Positions 12,690 through 25,392 of a DNA stretch of 64,000 nucleotides are shown in pieces. The DNA is taken from assembly GCA_001972305.1 (NCBI GenBank), contig BDDD01000376.1, forward strand, positions 187,511 through 251,510, written 5' to 3'. The position numbers and the translations under genes were made by a program. The notes under the pieces were generated by a model. The model had not been told where the DNA came from. It did not search any database and saw only the letters and a program-made list of their open reading frames with translations. Within the stretch, counting starts at the first letter, position 1. Every line of letters starts with the position of its first letter. The stretch comes from Cephalotus follicularis (lineage: Eukaryota; Streptophyta; Magnoliopsida; Oxalidales; Cephalotaceae).

Positions 12690-13146
12690 GATACCTTTTG
12701 ATAGGAAATATTGGGGTATGAAAGACAGAAAGACATCAATACTTTTCTTAAAAGCATTGACGCAATTATGTTTGAATACATTGGACTTGGGGAAGACATC
12801 GACACTTTCTTGAAAGCATTTACGTATTTCCCTTGTTTTCTTCAAGTGAACTTATTCCATAGTCTTTAACTAGACGTTTTTCACTGAACTTATTTCGAAA
12901 CCTTTCCAAAGCTCGTGTACACTGTTTTAACACTGTTTTTAACGCGAATCGATTGTATATCATCTTCGCCTAATGCTGAACTATTTTCTACACTGATTGA
13001 ACCTTATTTCCAAACTCATCGACTGTACTAACCGATTGATTGCACTGAATAATTTATCGAATCTATTAGAGCAACCTTAGTGACTTCTAGTCAGGCATAC
13101 TAGCCATTGGACTCCTTTCAACTGTTCCATATGATTAGATAGTCAC

Positions 13147-15865
13147 TGTCACACCCCGCCCTTCGGTTCCATTAGGCACAAGCATATATGGTGATATCAG
13201 AAATAAAACATAATATTCCAGCATTCCATTCAACAATTCATATATATAAGCGGAAGCATTCAAAAGCCGGAATATAGCATACAAGTCATCCGCACGCAAC
13301 TCATACTACGTGCAGGTACAATCCAACAAATCATCCTTATATAAGGAAGTACAACAGTAACACGGGGTATGAACCGTTCATTACAATACAGTACATCATA
13401 AAAAAAAAATAACAACCTTAAGATAGAAAGAAGCTCTCCAAAAGCTTCAGCAGCACCCTCCAACGTCTTCGCTTAATCTAAAATTGTAGGGGTTAGCCGT
13501 TGTCCTCACTTGGCTAAGTAGGAAGATAATGCATGCTAAGTAATATATGAATGCAACATGTATGACATTTTATATTAAAATAACATTTAAGTATTCCAAT
13601 ATATAAGCAATCATGCCAAGTGGCCATAGACAATACAAATGTAAGAATACCGCACAAGGGTACAATCAATTCATACTATAGTTGAGTGTCACATGTCGCT
13701 AACTCCTAGCACCAACTGCGCACCACCTATATATGACCCTACACTCCGAAGATGATAGATCAGGTAACATTTACTACCAGCGTTAGCGGGCAGTTTAACA
13801 AATAAGATCTGCAAGGCATATAAGTTTGGGTGATACTCTAGCCAACTCCTGGCACCTAGGATCCCCACCGTAGTCAGTGATATCTGCCATCACTAGACTA
13901 ACGGCATTAAGCATAGACAATCAATTCAATCAATTCAATTCAATAATAATATCACATATATGTATAATATGCAATATAAAAGTTGTTTTCTTTAGAAACA
14001 TTAACAATTCATTGATCGTACATCTCATAGGAGGAAAACGATATCAATACAATAGTGGTTCCCAGTTGGGAACAAAAGAGTAGGTACCTCACATAGGAGG
14101 AGTAGAAAATCATTGGCAATAAATCATTTTCATTGAAACCTTTAGTTAAAAAATCCATATCCGTGCTTATAGCACTTAGTTTAGTTTAATCATTAAAAAT
14201 AAGTGATAATAGTGTTGAAGAACACTTAGGTAGTATATACGAATTATGACAGTAGCATATACGGCAAACAGTGAGCACAATAGCAATTCAAGACATTCAA
14301 TGAGGTAATTAGCATACCATAGTCATTCATGTGCAACTCACACAAGGAGTGCATACGTGTTTAGATTCTAAAATGTAATTGTGTATAAGGCCAGGATTGG
14401 TTGTTCTAATCATCCATATGGAGGCCAAGTTGATTACATTAAATTGAGGCCCAAACAGGACCTATATTTGAAATTTAACCCAGGACAGTTGGCTGTTCTC
14501 AAGAACAGTCGGCTGTTTTGGTTGAGTAGTCGACTGTTTTCTCTTAACAGTCGACTGGATAGGTTGAGTAGTCGACTGTCATGAAGAATAGTCGACTACT
14601 TTGCCCAGAAAATGCATGCAGTAGCAGGTTGTATATTTCAATGCCTATTATAAAACTAATCAATGCATGCAATCAAGCAGAAAATAATCATACATGATAT
14701 GCATACTCATATCTTCCAAAATATGTCATTACCCCTACCTCAATTGCTATCCCAAGATCAATTGGGTTTGATCTCTCTCTTTGAGTTTTCATGCCTTTTC
14801 ACCAACCAATCCTTCAATTCCAGCAGAATTTAATCTATAACATGCATGCTTACGGACATATGCATTAATATCAATAAGTTTCAGTAACCTCTCATAACAA
14901 CTACAATTTCCAGTAGTAATTTCTCAATAATCCCTTAAGTCTCCATTTTTACATTAACAATATCTCTCCACTAATCCACTCCAATCCGGCATTTACTAAG
15001 TTGCATGTTATAGAGGCTATGTACAGAGGTGATTAGAACACATATACTTATTGACAATCCTAACAGCAACTATGATTCAAATTAGAGGTTTATACTCTCC
15101 ACTTTTCTTGAACCATTACCAATTCCATTTCAATTCTAGAAATTGCTAACCTTAATCATGTTAACAAAAGATATCTAACATCCTCCTAGTTACATTATCA
15201 TCACATCAGCAGTGTGTTCGGATTGAGAACTTACCAAGAAAATCCAAGGCTTCAACTCTTTCTTTGAGCTATCCAAATCCTCAAATGCAAGCTTTCACAA
15301 TTCTTCAACAACTCTCCTCTATCCTCAGTGTTTTCTAACACTCACACTCTAATCTAACAGCTGATATAAAGGCTTAGGGACCTTTGAATTCGCCAGATTC
15401 CCATAACTCAGCCTTCTCTCTTTTCCTTCTCTCTTTCACATGCACTTCTTCCTCACCTTTCTCTCTTTCCATTTCAGTTTGCAGGTTGCAGGTCTGCAGA
15501 GCACATGTAAGGCATCCCTTTTTTGCATGTTCTGGTGGCTGCTGTCTCGCTTGACACCTGCCCATCATGCATTCCCTTTGATTCTGTCACACAGGCATGC
15601 ACAGACACCTATTCTGTACCATTCCAGTCGACTGTCTTCAACAGGCAGTCGACTGTCACACCGTCGACTGTTGCCCTGTGACAGTCGGCTGTTTGAGCTG
15701 GTTTAGGGTTTTCTTAAGTTTGATTTTCACCAATTTGTACCTCCATTCATCACAAGCATTTACCAATCACAGAAATTATTATGATTGGACAAATAACTCA
15801 ATTAAAATGTATATTTTATTTTAAAATTGGATCAATATACATTAATTGAATTTGCGGTTATTACA
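13147..15865 (-). mobile_element. Solo LTR, family C, copy 1 (TSD GTCAC)
   Basis: It starts TGTCACACCCCGCCC at 13147 and ends GCGGTTATTACA at 15865, with GTCAC at 13142-13146 and 15866-15870. Length is 2719 bp. A sister copy at 57908-60008 shares both ends. Read on the minus strand the element ends GGGCGGGGTGTGACA, the usual 3' terminus of plant gypsy LTRs, so minus orientation is inferred. A TATA-like CCTTTATATCAGC (minus, about 15358-15372) followed by a C/T-to-G/A rich leader fits a promoter. AGTCGACTG palindromic words recur at 14490-14600 and 15625-15690. Confidence 0.85.
14475..14605. repeat. Array of CAGTCGACTG palindromic words in LTR C1
   Basis: About eight diverged copies of a 10-bp palindrome (ACAGTCGACTG and variants such as ACAGTCGGCTG and ATAGTCGACTAC) occur at spacings of about 15-30 bp. 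A second cluster of four lies at 15625-15690, and both clusters are retained in copy 2. Confidence 0.75.
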
Positions 15866-16772
15866 GTCACCGCCTTCATGGCTTTTACTTAATGGTTAAT
15901 TCTAGTATATATTGCTGAGTATCTTTTAAACTGATCCTTAGATAGCTATATACCTAGTTCAATGTCTATTGCACTGATCCTCAGGCAGTTAAGAGACTTA
16001 GTTGAGTGTCCTTTGGGCTGATCCAGGACTACTAAGTAAGATCTAACTGGGTGTCCCTTGGGCTGATTCAGGACAGTTAGATCACCGTGTAGTCGAGTGT
16101 CTATTGGGTTGATCCTTAGACGACTAGATAATCTAACGTGCCCTTTTTGAAGGATTTTCTTTCGTTGTTTAGATATACTGTACTAATACTGATACCGAAG
16201 GTCATTAAGCTTTATAGACGTTTGAGTGTCTTTGTACACTTGTACTGGATTGCATGATAGATGATTGGATATGATTGATTGATTAGATCCTATTCCTATA
16301 CACAAGTAATTAAGTGACAGTTGTATACGAATAGTCAAATCACAACTGGAATTCAAGCATATACCATGGCATGCATTATTATTTTATAAACTGTTCATTC
16401 CATTTTGGCATGGAAACTCCTCTGCTTGACCATTTGGCTAATCCATCATCCGGGATAGGGCATGATATTGTGTATAGGACAAGCAGCAGGGAGTAGTGGG
16501 CAGTGGGCAGTGAGATAATGGCTGCATATGTCTAGACTAAAGAATTTTCATGGATTTTATTGCATTGGACTGTTTAAGACTGTATTGTATGTTAGATTAT
16601 AATGAATACAGATATGCATCTTTTAAATGGATTTTAATGTATGTTGTATGAAATTTTTAAATAGTTTCGCAAATTGTTATACTTAACTAGTACCCAACCA
16701 TTGGACTAAGTGACTGAATAGGACTGAGAGTGACATCACAAGCTCGCCCTTCAAGCTCAGGGTGTTACAGAA

Positions 16773-16784
16773 TGGTATCAGATA
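16773..16784 (+). other. Primer-binding site of the family A element
   Basis: TGGTATCAGATA lies three bases after the LTR end GGTGTTACA, matching the tRNA-Met type PBS used by many plant LTR elements except for the last two bases. It fixes the 16769 boundary and the plus orientation. Confidence 0.75.
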
Positions 16785-16964
16785 TTGTGTTGGCCTACTA
16801 GGTTAAGTTTACGGATTGAACTGTTATAGATTGAATGAATATACTTGCATGACTTATGTTCCTACATTTGTCTATGCTTTTGAATTGAGAATTGAATCGT
16901 TATTAGATATGTTGTTTATCTAATCATATCTAATTCCCTTCCTTATAAGGAAGATATCGAAAAC

Positions 16965-17755
16965 TGTAACAACCCTAAAATCCCTGTATATATTTTAGCA
17001 TACCATTCATCATTTTACTGTACTGATATTGACTGCATTATTGAATGATTGAATGGATTGGTGTATTTATGTCGTTACTGGTATTGATTGATATTTATTA
17101 CGATTGTCATTGCATTGAGGGATTATTGCACAAAGTATCGGGTTATTGGCCCATAACTGTTAATGTCACTTATCAAAATTGTTAAGGGACACTAATTTTG
17201 GGCCATTAAATCTACAATTCCCTATCTCTCTGCATACTCCCTCTCTCTCTCTCTATCTCCCATCTCTCTCAAACAAACCCCAACACCCAAAACAAACTCC
17301 ATTTATCCTTTCTTATTGCCACACCATATGGCCATCAAAGGGGAGGATTGCATTCATTGATTGATTGTCATTATTCATCATTGATTGAAGCTCAAAGTTG
17401 AGGAATTCTTTGGACTTGAGTCCAATCTCCATTTACTGATAGATTTCCTCCATTGAAACTTCTAATTGATAGGTAGAGTTTCTTTACCTAAAATGCATCT
17501 TATTATGCACATATTTATTGATTGTATTGAGTGATTATGGGTTGAATTGAAGAATTGATTGAAAATGGATTTTTAGATCTAGATTTCCCCCTTTTAAATC
17601 TAGTGACCTTCTGACGGTTCAAATGACTTGATATATTGATATTTCATCCATAGATATGTCTAGATTGTTTTCCTAAAGTTTCGTTTCAAACGGAATTGAA
17701 AAAGGTTGTGAAAATTGAAAGTTAGCTTGTTTTGAGCTTTGTTCTGAACCAAGAT
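16965..17755 (+). mobile_element. Partial LTR related to family A
   Basis: TGTAACAACCC begins at 16965, about 180 bp after the family A PBS. The following sequence resembles family A at 9050-9560: a CTCTCT-rich tract, ACTTGAGTC..CTCCATTTACTGAT, then AACTTCTAATTGAT..GGTAGAGTTT..TTACC..AAATGCA. It appears to stop near 17755, where a different sequence begins. It could be a second family member, or the downstream LTR of the same element after an internal deletion. Confidence 0.45.
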
Positions 17756-18781
17756 GAGATCCCACTATTCCGAGGTGAGGCCTTCCTTCTTGAAGTTGTC
17801 CCTAGTCAAAAAAAATTTGCCTGATATGGGAAGCTTATTGGGAAATCTTCTCCAAGTCACCCCATGATGAAATGTGACGGCTCATTAATACAGACGTAAC
17901 AAACCTGACTCCAATCGAATTTCTGAAAAAACAACAACCCTAGGCGGCTAGCATTTAATACTGAGAAAGTTACCAAGATGCCCCCACCAAGGGACAGAAG
18001 GGTCAAAATTGACATTCAAGCATCATAAATACCCCTATAAATAACCCCAACCACTGCATTTATGCAAGCCCCGAGTTTTATATGTACTATTGTAATATAT
18101 GATATTGTTTTATGACACGGCATCATATGCTACCGTCATATTTTTCCTTTATGGCTATCTTTGGATAGAGTGGGTTCAATAGAACCAAAAGGGTAGTTTT
18201 TAGATTTCACCCAAAAGAAGTCTCTAGATACAGTTCAGCTTCTCACATACGCATCATCTCTCATCTCCCGTTCACTCATTCATTCTCACCTTCTGATCTA
18301 GAGAGACACAGTGAGAGGGTGAGTTAGAGAGAGAAAGCTCGGATTAGAGCAAAGAAGGAGTCGTTGGACTCGTAGCAGTGTGCAGAACCTGAAGGAAGAA
18401 CCGGATCTTGGTTTCAGCAACTAGTTCTCCCAGATCTGTGTCTCTACCGTTATCAAGGTAGGTTCTACAGATATGCGTTGAACTCATGCATATTACTGCT
18501 TTGAATGATTTATGCTGTTATGAACTACTAGATCGGGACTAGATGCATGAGTTAGGGTATTTAACCTGATGAATGATTGATTGAAATAGAAATTTGAGAG
18601 AGAATGGAGATTTGGGCTTATAAGCCCAATCTCTTCTCTCCGCTGATTCTGGATCCACGAGTATGGATCTTAGTGTTAAGTGATTTCTGAGTTATGATCG
18701 ACCATTGGAGTTTGTAACTCCCTTGGATCGAGTGTGAGACTGATGTAAATGGTTGAGGGTTGAACTGCAAATGGTTAGCAG
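17756..18781 (+). mobile_element. LTR-like non-coding sequence, target of the copia complex
   Basis: A non-coding block with a strong TATA candidate (CTATAAATAACC, TATAAATA at 18036-18043) and a CT/GA-rich leader-like stretch (18240-18350), as in an LTR. Its last part (about 18540-18781) is repeated at 31943-32165 with about 95 percent identity by eye, and the copia complex inserted right inside this repeat. The start of the element could not be fixed. Confidence 0.45.
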
Positions 18782-20519
18782 TGTTGGAACCTTATGGTGA
18801 TTAAAACAACATCTAGAGACATGTATCCTAATACAATACCGTCGTCATCTCATGACCAAACACCATACTGTTCATTCCAGGATAAATTGAGCATGTATAT
18901 ACAATTAGAAAAAACAGATATGAAACAATAGAAAGAGCAGACGGAATATAATCACAAAATGGAGCGGCTCCTTCTTTGTTGATTGGTGGTTCTAGCCTCC
19001 AAGTACAGTAGGCCTTCAAGGTATCCACACCAAGCTTTTATTTCCAACACGTGACTTCTCAAGTCTCACAACTCTTGATGTGTTTCTCTGTATTTTTCTT
19101 AGTTCTACAAGAACCAGAAGAAAACATTTGAGAGAAATGGAAATGCCAGGAGAATGATTGTCTGAGAGAGACGTCTTGTTTTACTGTTTTATTGCTAGAT
19201 AAAATGTGTAAACTAAAGTCTCAATCTCCTATTTTATGCAAGAATCTCATCTAGCATAAATAGCATTTCTTTCCCTTTTAGATTTCTTTCTTTCCATAAA
19301 GGATACTTTCTTTCCTTAAACACATTAAGGATATTTAATCTCATTAAATACAATTAGAAAATAATATTCCAATTATTTTTCTCTCGTACGGTATCAGAAA
19401 TATCAGCCTGTATTGTGTGTAACCCTATAGGTTCACTATTACGCTGGCTGTAGTATTAAATTGTGACACTCACAATTATCCGATTACATATTTATTATCA
19501 CATAAAAATATTATCTCAGACATTTCGAATTAAAACTCTTTTAATTCTTTTCTTCCAAGATTAATTATCAATTTAATCTCAGGCATCCTACAGGTCGACA
19601 TCGACATCTAGCAATGCATAACGACCCCCACGTAATATGAATCATTTGCGAACCATTATTTATAGGTATATGCACGTAGAGTCCTTACATTGACAATGCT
19701 CTGATTAAATCTAGGGTACGGATTATGTCAGACCCCAATAATTTAATCTTTAGCCTCGTGACTATCTTTCATCAGCCCAAATAATATTGGAGGTGCCCCT
19801 CTAATATTCAACCAATGATATCACACTCTTGATATCGTGGCTAGCCTGGCCAGGTGCTTAATTGCTAACGAAAATCATCCTGGGCATAATCTTCTTTTAC
19901 TAGAAGCAATGGATTCATTATTGCGCGCTCACATGCCTCCATACATAAGCGTACTGTGTCCAACTAATCCTTGTATACACTTCATTGAATATGTATTTAA
20001 GCATTATACAAACACAGCACCCTATGCACAAGACATCCAGTGACGGCTCATGTTCAAGGACCACATGCAATGCTGTAAAACTAGAATTCTGTCTGACATG
20101 TAAGAAAAACTCCATACAGAAATTCTATCAACAATTACATTCAGTGAACTCGTTAATAAATTAACAAGCACCCACGTAGTTGTCATAGCATCAACCATGC
20201 GAGTGGTGTGAGATCAGTCAACCTCTGCTTACCGATCTGACAGTACATGCTAGTGTATCCGGATTGATCATGCCCTGAGTGTCAATCCTATGACCAGGAA
20301 GACTCGATATAAAGCATACCGAGATTCCAATTCTCACATCATGATCTCATCATGAACTTGGTTCTCTAACTTTATTCCTAGACATTCATTTATCATTTAA
20401 TCATCCATTAAAGAAATGAACTCACAGCCAATGATAAAATATAAACATCTTTATTGAATTATATACAAGATAGAGTAAATGCAAGCTCAGCACTGGCTTG
20501 CAGGACTTTATCTCTAACA
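18782..20519 (-). mobile_element. 3' LTR of the copia complex (1738 bp)
   Basis: On the minus strand it begins TGTTAGAGATAAAG and ends AAGGTTCCAACA. Directly upstream on the minus strand is the purine-rich AGTGGGAGAT (20520-20529), which is the polypurine tract. The same LTR, truncated, occurs at 23127-24733. Two minus-strand open frames inside have no recognised product. Confidence 0.85.
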
Positions 20520-20530
20520 ATCTCCCACTA
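20520..20530 (-). other. Polypurine tract of the copia element
   Basis: TAGTGGGAGAT on the minus strand sits immediately before the LTR start TGTTAGAG and just after the RNase H reading frame, the standard plus-strand priming site. Confidence 0.75.
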
Positions 20531-20534
20531 AGGA

Positions 20535-21554
20535 CTAAAACCAATTGCCGTAGTGTCTCACAACTATGGCATCCAAGTGTCGGTCAAAGACCGCCTTTGG
20601 TAATGCTTTAGTAAGCGGGTATGCAGTGTTGTCTTCTCTTGGAACTCGGTCCACTTTTATATCTCCATGGTCAACGATCTCACGTATAAGGTGAAAGCGC
20701 CTGAGAATGTGTTTAGACTTTGAGTGTGATCTAGGCTCCTTGGCTTGCGCTATCGCTCCATTGTTATCACAGTATAAAGATATCGGATCATCAATGCCAG
20801 CAACTACACCCAAATCTTCGATGAACTTCCTCATCCATACACCTTCCTTGGCAGCTTCCGATGCCGCAATGTATTCAGCTTCTGTCACTGAATCTGCAGT
20901 GGTAGGCTGGTTGGAACTCTTCCAGCTCACTGCTCCACCATTCAAGGTGAACACAAATCCCGAGGTCAAATTTGAATCATCCACATCTGTTTGAAAATTA
21001 GAATCTTCAAACATTTTCCTCCATACATCAAGAATAAATCCTTAGTCCTATTAAGGTACTTGAGGATATCTTTGACAGCCTTCCAGTGTTGCTCACATGG
21101 ATCTGACCGATATCTGCTTGTAACACTTACAGCATAAGCGATATCTGGTCTAGTGCAAAGCATAGCATACATGATGTTTCCAATTGCCTAAGCATAAGGA
21201 ATATGCATCATCCTCTATCTTTCCTCAAAAGTCTTGGGAGACATCTGCTTGGAAAGTGAAATCCCATGACATAGAGGTAGGCAGCCCCTCTTGCAAGTTT
21301 CCGTGCCAAAATGCTTTTGCACTCTGTCAATGTACAAAGACTGGGATAACCCTATTAACCTTCTTGATCTATCCCTATAGACCTTTATACCCAGGATATA
21401 GGAAGCTTCTTCCAAGTCTTTCATGGAGAAAACTGTGGATAAACAGGCCTTTACGTTAGACAACATGATCACATCATTTCCTATAAGGAGAATGTCATCA
21501 ACGTATAAGACCACAAAGGTCACTGAGCTCCCACTAAGCTTTTTATACACACAT
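20535..21554 (-). pseudogene. Copia RT C-terminal half and RNase H, decayed
   Basis: Minus-strand frames encode the copia RT core, with the intact catalytic YVDDILLIGND motif in the 21215-21625 frame. The thumb/connection MYAMLCTRPDIAYAV follows (about 21172-21128), then RNase H with the SVTEAEYIAASEAAKEG motif, a YCDNNGAIAQAKEP motif and the KSKHILRRFHLIREIV motif, ending at 20535. Frame breaks occur near 21190 and 21010. RT and RNase H would copy element RNA to DNA; this copy is broken. The RT N-terminal part continues at 22440-23126 beyond a TRIM insertion. Confidence 0.9.
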
Positions 21555-22438
21555 TGTAATGACCCGATCCTTAACCACATGAGAAATTGTCTGCTTTTGT
21601 CCCACGCAGAATATACAGCATCCATGCATCTGTGTTTTCACATGGGCCATCACGGTTTTGTCCTACTTGATGGACTGGTCAAACTTCTCAGGAGGTCACC
21701 CATCCTGGTTTTGCCCTAAGCGTAGTACGCTTGAACTTGGAGTTTTCACTAACTACTCAACCAATCCATCAAAAGGTGCCTCATGTAATTAGGTTCAAGG
21801 ATCATTTCTTATATAGCACAACCATACTTTTCCCATTTTCGATGGATCCGGTTCATTCCTGTCACAAAGGGCGGCTCCATCTCATGGATAGCTCCTTCCT
21901 CTTGACAGCTTCATCTCATGGATAGCCATTTCCTCTTTACCCACTCTTAGTGGGGTGTCACAGGCCCACCAGCTTTCATATGGTTTATCCCCGAACTCAT
22001 CTACTAGAGGGGGTCCGTCTCTGATACCAATTGTAACGACTCGATCCTTAACCACATGAGAAATTGTCCACTTTTATCCCATGCAGAACATACAGTGCCC
22101 ATACATCTGCGTTTTCACGTAAGCCATCACGGTTTTGTCTTACTTGATGGATTGGTCAAACTTCCCAGTAGGTCACCCATCCTGGTTTTGCCCTGAGCAT
22201 AACACGCTTAACGTTGAAGTTTCCACTAACTCCTCAGCCAATCCATCAAAAGGCGCCTCATGTAATTAAGTTCAAGGATCATTTCTTATATAGCACAACC
22301 ATACTTTTCCCCTTTTCGATGGATCCGGTTCATTCCTGTCACAAAGGGCGGCTCCATCTCATGGATAGCCCTTTCCTCTTGGCGGCTTCATCTCATGGAT
22401 ATCCCTTTCCTCTTTTCCCACTCTTACTGGGGTGTCAC
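21555..22438 (-). mobile_element. TRIM: miniature LTR retrotransposon, 884 bp
   Basis: Two direct repeats of about 407 bp (21555-21962 and 22032-22438), both starting TGTAAYGACYCGATCC, enclose only about 69 bp. On the minus strand the right repeat ends GTTACA. It is followed one base later by TTGGTATCAGAG, an exact tRNA-Met type PBS, and GGTGGGCC lies just before the other repeat as a weak polypurine tract. It splits the copia RT: TACACACAT on the left resumes as TGGTTCATCTC on the right, and the uninterrupted form is seen at 28663-28682. The right-hand TSD seems partly lost. There is no coding capacity, so movement would need enzymes in trans. Confidence 0.85.
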
Positions 22439-23126
22439 TGGTTCATCTCGATTCTTTATGAAACCAAACTCTTTGATCATTTCATCGAATTGAATGTTCC
22501 AGCTTCTCGAAGCTTGCTATAGTCCATAAATGGACTTCAGAAGCTTGCACACTTTCTGGTCCTCACCAGTGGATATGAATCCCTCGGGCTAGGTCATATA
22601 TATGTCTTCATCAATGTTTCCATTGAGAAAGGCAGTTTTCACATCCATTTGCCATATCTCATAGTCAAGATTTGCCGCTATAGCAAGTAAAATCTGAATG
22701 GATTTATGCATGGCTACGGGAGATAATGTTTCCTCATAATCAATCCCTTCCCGTTGATTGTAGCCCTTGGCTACGAGCCTAGCTTTGAAGGTCTTCACCT
22801 TTCCATCGTCTCCAAGCTTCCTTTTGAAAATCCATTTGCAACCTAAGGGTTCTTTGGGTGCATCCACTAAATCCCAAACTTGATTGGAGTACACGGATTC
22901 CATTTTGGAATTCACGGCACTAAGCCATCTCTCCGAGTTCATATCACATATGGCCTCTTTGTAGCTAACAGGATCATCATTCATGAGATTTACCTCTTGG
23001 GTTCCTTCAATGACAAAACTACCATAGTATCTCTCAAGTTCCCTAGGTAATCAGGTAGATCTACGCAGAGGTTATGTCTATGGCCACTGATGTTTCAGGC
23101 TCATCAATATGAACAGGAGTGGAAAG
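22439..23126 (-). pseudogene. Copia RT N-terminal half with integrase-RT linker
   Basis: The minus-strand frame at 22984-22589 encodes the RT fingers: W..A...KM.S...N.VWDLVD, the GCKWIFKRK motif, FKARLVAKGYNQREGIDYEETLSPVA, and QMDVKTAFLNGNIDEDIYM. Upstream (to 23126) the linker reads in broken frames containing stops. At 23126 it abuts an LTR end directly, so PBS, gag, protease and most of integrase are deleted from this unit. Confidence 0.9.
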
Positions 23127-24733
23127 TGTTGGAACCTTATGGAGATAAAACAAAAATCTAAATGCTTGCAACCATAAATAATTGTGTATCATCTCATGAT
23201 AAACAACTCACAAGGTTTAATCCCAGGATCATTTGTGCATATATATACAATTAGAAATATAGAAATAAAGAAACAAAAAGAGCAGGCAGAATATACTCAC
23301 AAAACGGAGCGGCTCCTTCTTTGTTGATTGGTGGTTCCAGCCTCCAAGTACAGCAGGCCTCCAAGGTATCCACACCAAGCCTCTATCACCAACACCAGCT
23401 TCTCAATCTTTTTCAACACTTGCCTTTGTATACAGTGTTTTTCTTTTGTTCTTGAAAGAACCAGAGAAAACACTTTTTTAAGAATGGAAGGGAAATGCCT
23501 GAAAAAATGTCTAACGTTGAAGAGACGTGTTTAACAGTTTTATTGCTAGATAAAACGCGTTAAACACTAATTTATCAATCTGCTATTTTATGCAATAATC
23601 TCATTTAGCATAAATAGCAATTCTTTCCCTTTTTAGATTTCTTCTTTCCATAAAGAATAATTTCTTTCCTTAATCGCATTAAGAATATTTAATCTTATTA
23701 AATATAATTAGAAAATAATATTCCAGTTATTTTTATCTCGTACGGTATCGGAAATATCAACATGTATTATGTGTGACCCTATAGGTTCACTATTGTGCTG
23801 ACCGTATGATTAAATTGTGACACTCACAATTATCCGATTAAATATTTATTATCACATAAAAAAATATTATCTCGGACATTTCGCATTAAAACTCTTTTAA
23901 TTCTTTTCTTCCAAGATTAATTATAATTTTAATCTTAGGCATCCTACCGGTCGACATCTACATCTAGCAATACATAACGACCCCCAAGTAATATGAATTA
24001 TCTACGAACCACTATTTACAGGTACATGCATGTATAGTCCTTTCATTGACAATGCTCTGATTAAATCTAGGGTACGAATTATGTTAGACCCCAATAATTT
24101 AAGCTTTAGCATCGTGACTATCTTTCGTCAACCCAAATAATATTAGAGGTGCCCCTCTAATATTCAACCAATGATATTACACTCTTGATATCGTCGTTAG
24201 CCTGGCCAGACGCTTAATTGCTAACGAAAATCATCCTGAGCATCATCTTCTTTTACTAGAAATAATGGATTCTTTATTGCGCGCTCGCATGCCTCCATAC
24301 ATAAGCGTACTGTGTCCAGCTAATGATTGTATACACTTCATTGAATATGCATTTAAGCACCATCAAAACATAGCACCCTATGCACAAGACATCCAGTGAC
24401 GACTCATGCCCAAGGACCACATGCACAGCTGTAAAACGAGAATTCTGTCTGACATGTAAGTAAAACTCCATACAGAAATTCTATCAAAAGTCACCTTTAG
24501 TGAACTCATTAACGAGCACCCACGTAGTTGTCATAGCATCAACCATGCGAGTGGTGTGAGATCAGTCACCCTCTGCTTACCGATCTGAGAGTACGTGCTG
24601 GTCTATCCAGATTGATCATGCCCTGAGTGTCAATCCTATAACCAGGAAGATTCGAAATAAAGTATACTGAGATTCCAATTCTCACATCATGATCTCATCA
24701 TGAACTTGGTTCTCTAACTTAATTTCAGGACAT
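23127..24733 (-). mobile_element. Internal copia LTR, truncated at its U3 side
   Basis: It starts (plus strand) TGTTGGAACCTTATGG like 18782 and is collinear with that LTR for about 1.6 kb. At about 24733 it passes directly into RNase H sequence (GATCAACGATCTCACG). The last part of the LTR, the polypurine tract and the end of RNase H are therefore missing, through a deletion at the shared word ACATCTCC. Confidence 0.8.
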
Positions 24734-25363
24734 CTCCTCGATCAACGATCTCACGTATAAGGTGAAAGCGCCTGAGAATGTGTTTAGACTTTGAGTGTGA
24801 TCTTGGCTCTTTGGCTTGCGCTATCGCTCCATTGTTATCACAGTTTAAAGATATCGGATCATCAATGCCAAGAACTACACCCAAATCTTTGATGAACTTC
24901 TTCATCCATACACCTTCCTTGGCAGCTTCCGATGTTGCAATGTATTAAGCTTTTGTCACTGAATCTACAATGGTAGGCTGCTTGGAACTCTTCCATCTCA
25001 CTGCTCCACCATTCAAGGTGAACACAAACCCTGAGGTAGATTTTGAATCATCCACAACTGTTTGAAAATTCGAGTCAGTATAACCCTCAATCTTCAAACC
25101 TTTTCCTCCATACATCAAGAATAAATCCTTAGTCTTGTTAAGGTACATGAGGATATCTTTGATAGCTTTCCAGTGTTGCTCACCTGGATTTGACTGATAT
25201 CTGCTCGTAACACCTACATCATAAGCGATATCTGGTCTAGTGCAAAGCATAACATACATGATGCTTCCAATTGCCAAAGCATAAGGAATATGCATCATCC
25301 TCTATCTTTCCTCGGCCATCTTGGGAGACATCTGCTTGGAAAGTGAAATCCCATGACATAGAG
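24734..25363 (-). pseudogene. Copia RT/RNase H fragment, repeated beyond the gap
   Basis: Minus-strand frames give the RNase H motifs NCDNNGAIAQAKEP and KSKHILRRFHLIREIV (24714-24905) and the upstream MYVMLCTRPDIAYDV to DSVTKA stretch (25298-24945). The frame is broken near 24945 by a stop. The segment 24902-25363 is repeated at 26788-27247 with no difference seen by eye. It ends at a solo LTR. Confidence 0.85.
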
Positions 25364-25392
25364 GCAAGTAACCTCATTTGGAATTATCCATG

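Larger units (their letters stand above)
8827..16769 (+). mobile_element. Long LTR of a Ty3/gypsy-like element (family A), split by two nested solo LTRs
   Basis: It starts TGTAGCGATCTG at 8827, exactly where the upstream homology shared by the two PUP genes breaks off. It ends CAGGGTGTTACA at 16769 and is followed three bases later by a tRNA-Met PBS. Subtracting the two nested insertions (9830-12689 and 13147-15865, plus TSDs) leaves an LTR of about 2.35 kb. It contains ATCGAC/GTCGAC word arrays (9590-9830 and 12725-12830) and a decayed repeat of the GAGTGTC..GGGCTGATCC..GGAC type (15915-16135). No coding sequence of this element is present. The LTR start overlaps the promoter-proximal side of PUP-1. 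Confidence 0.75.

Noticed and set aside
16773..16784. TGGTATCAGA motifs as tRNA genes
   Set aside because: Only the 12-base complement of the tRNA 3' end is present, directly next to LTR ends; these are primer-binding sites.
20707..21719. Plus-strand frames of 90-98 codons
   Set aside because: They are antisense shadows of the copia RT/RNase H frames or of the TRIM LTR.
21731..22522. Two similar plus-strand frames (64 and 102 codons) as a duplicated small gene
   Set aside because: The similarity is explained by the two LTRs of the TRIM element.
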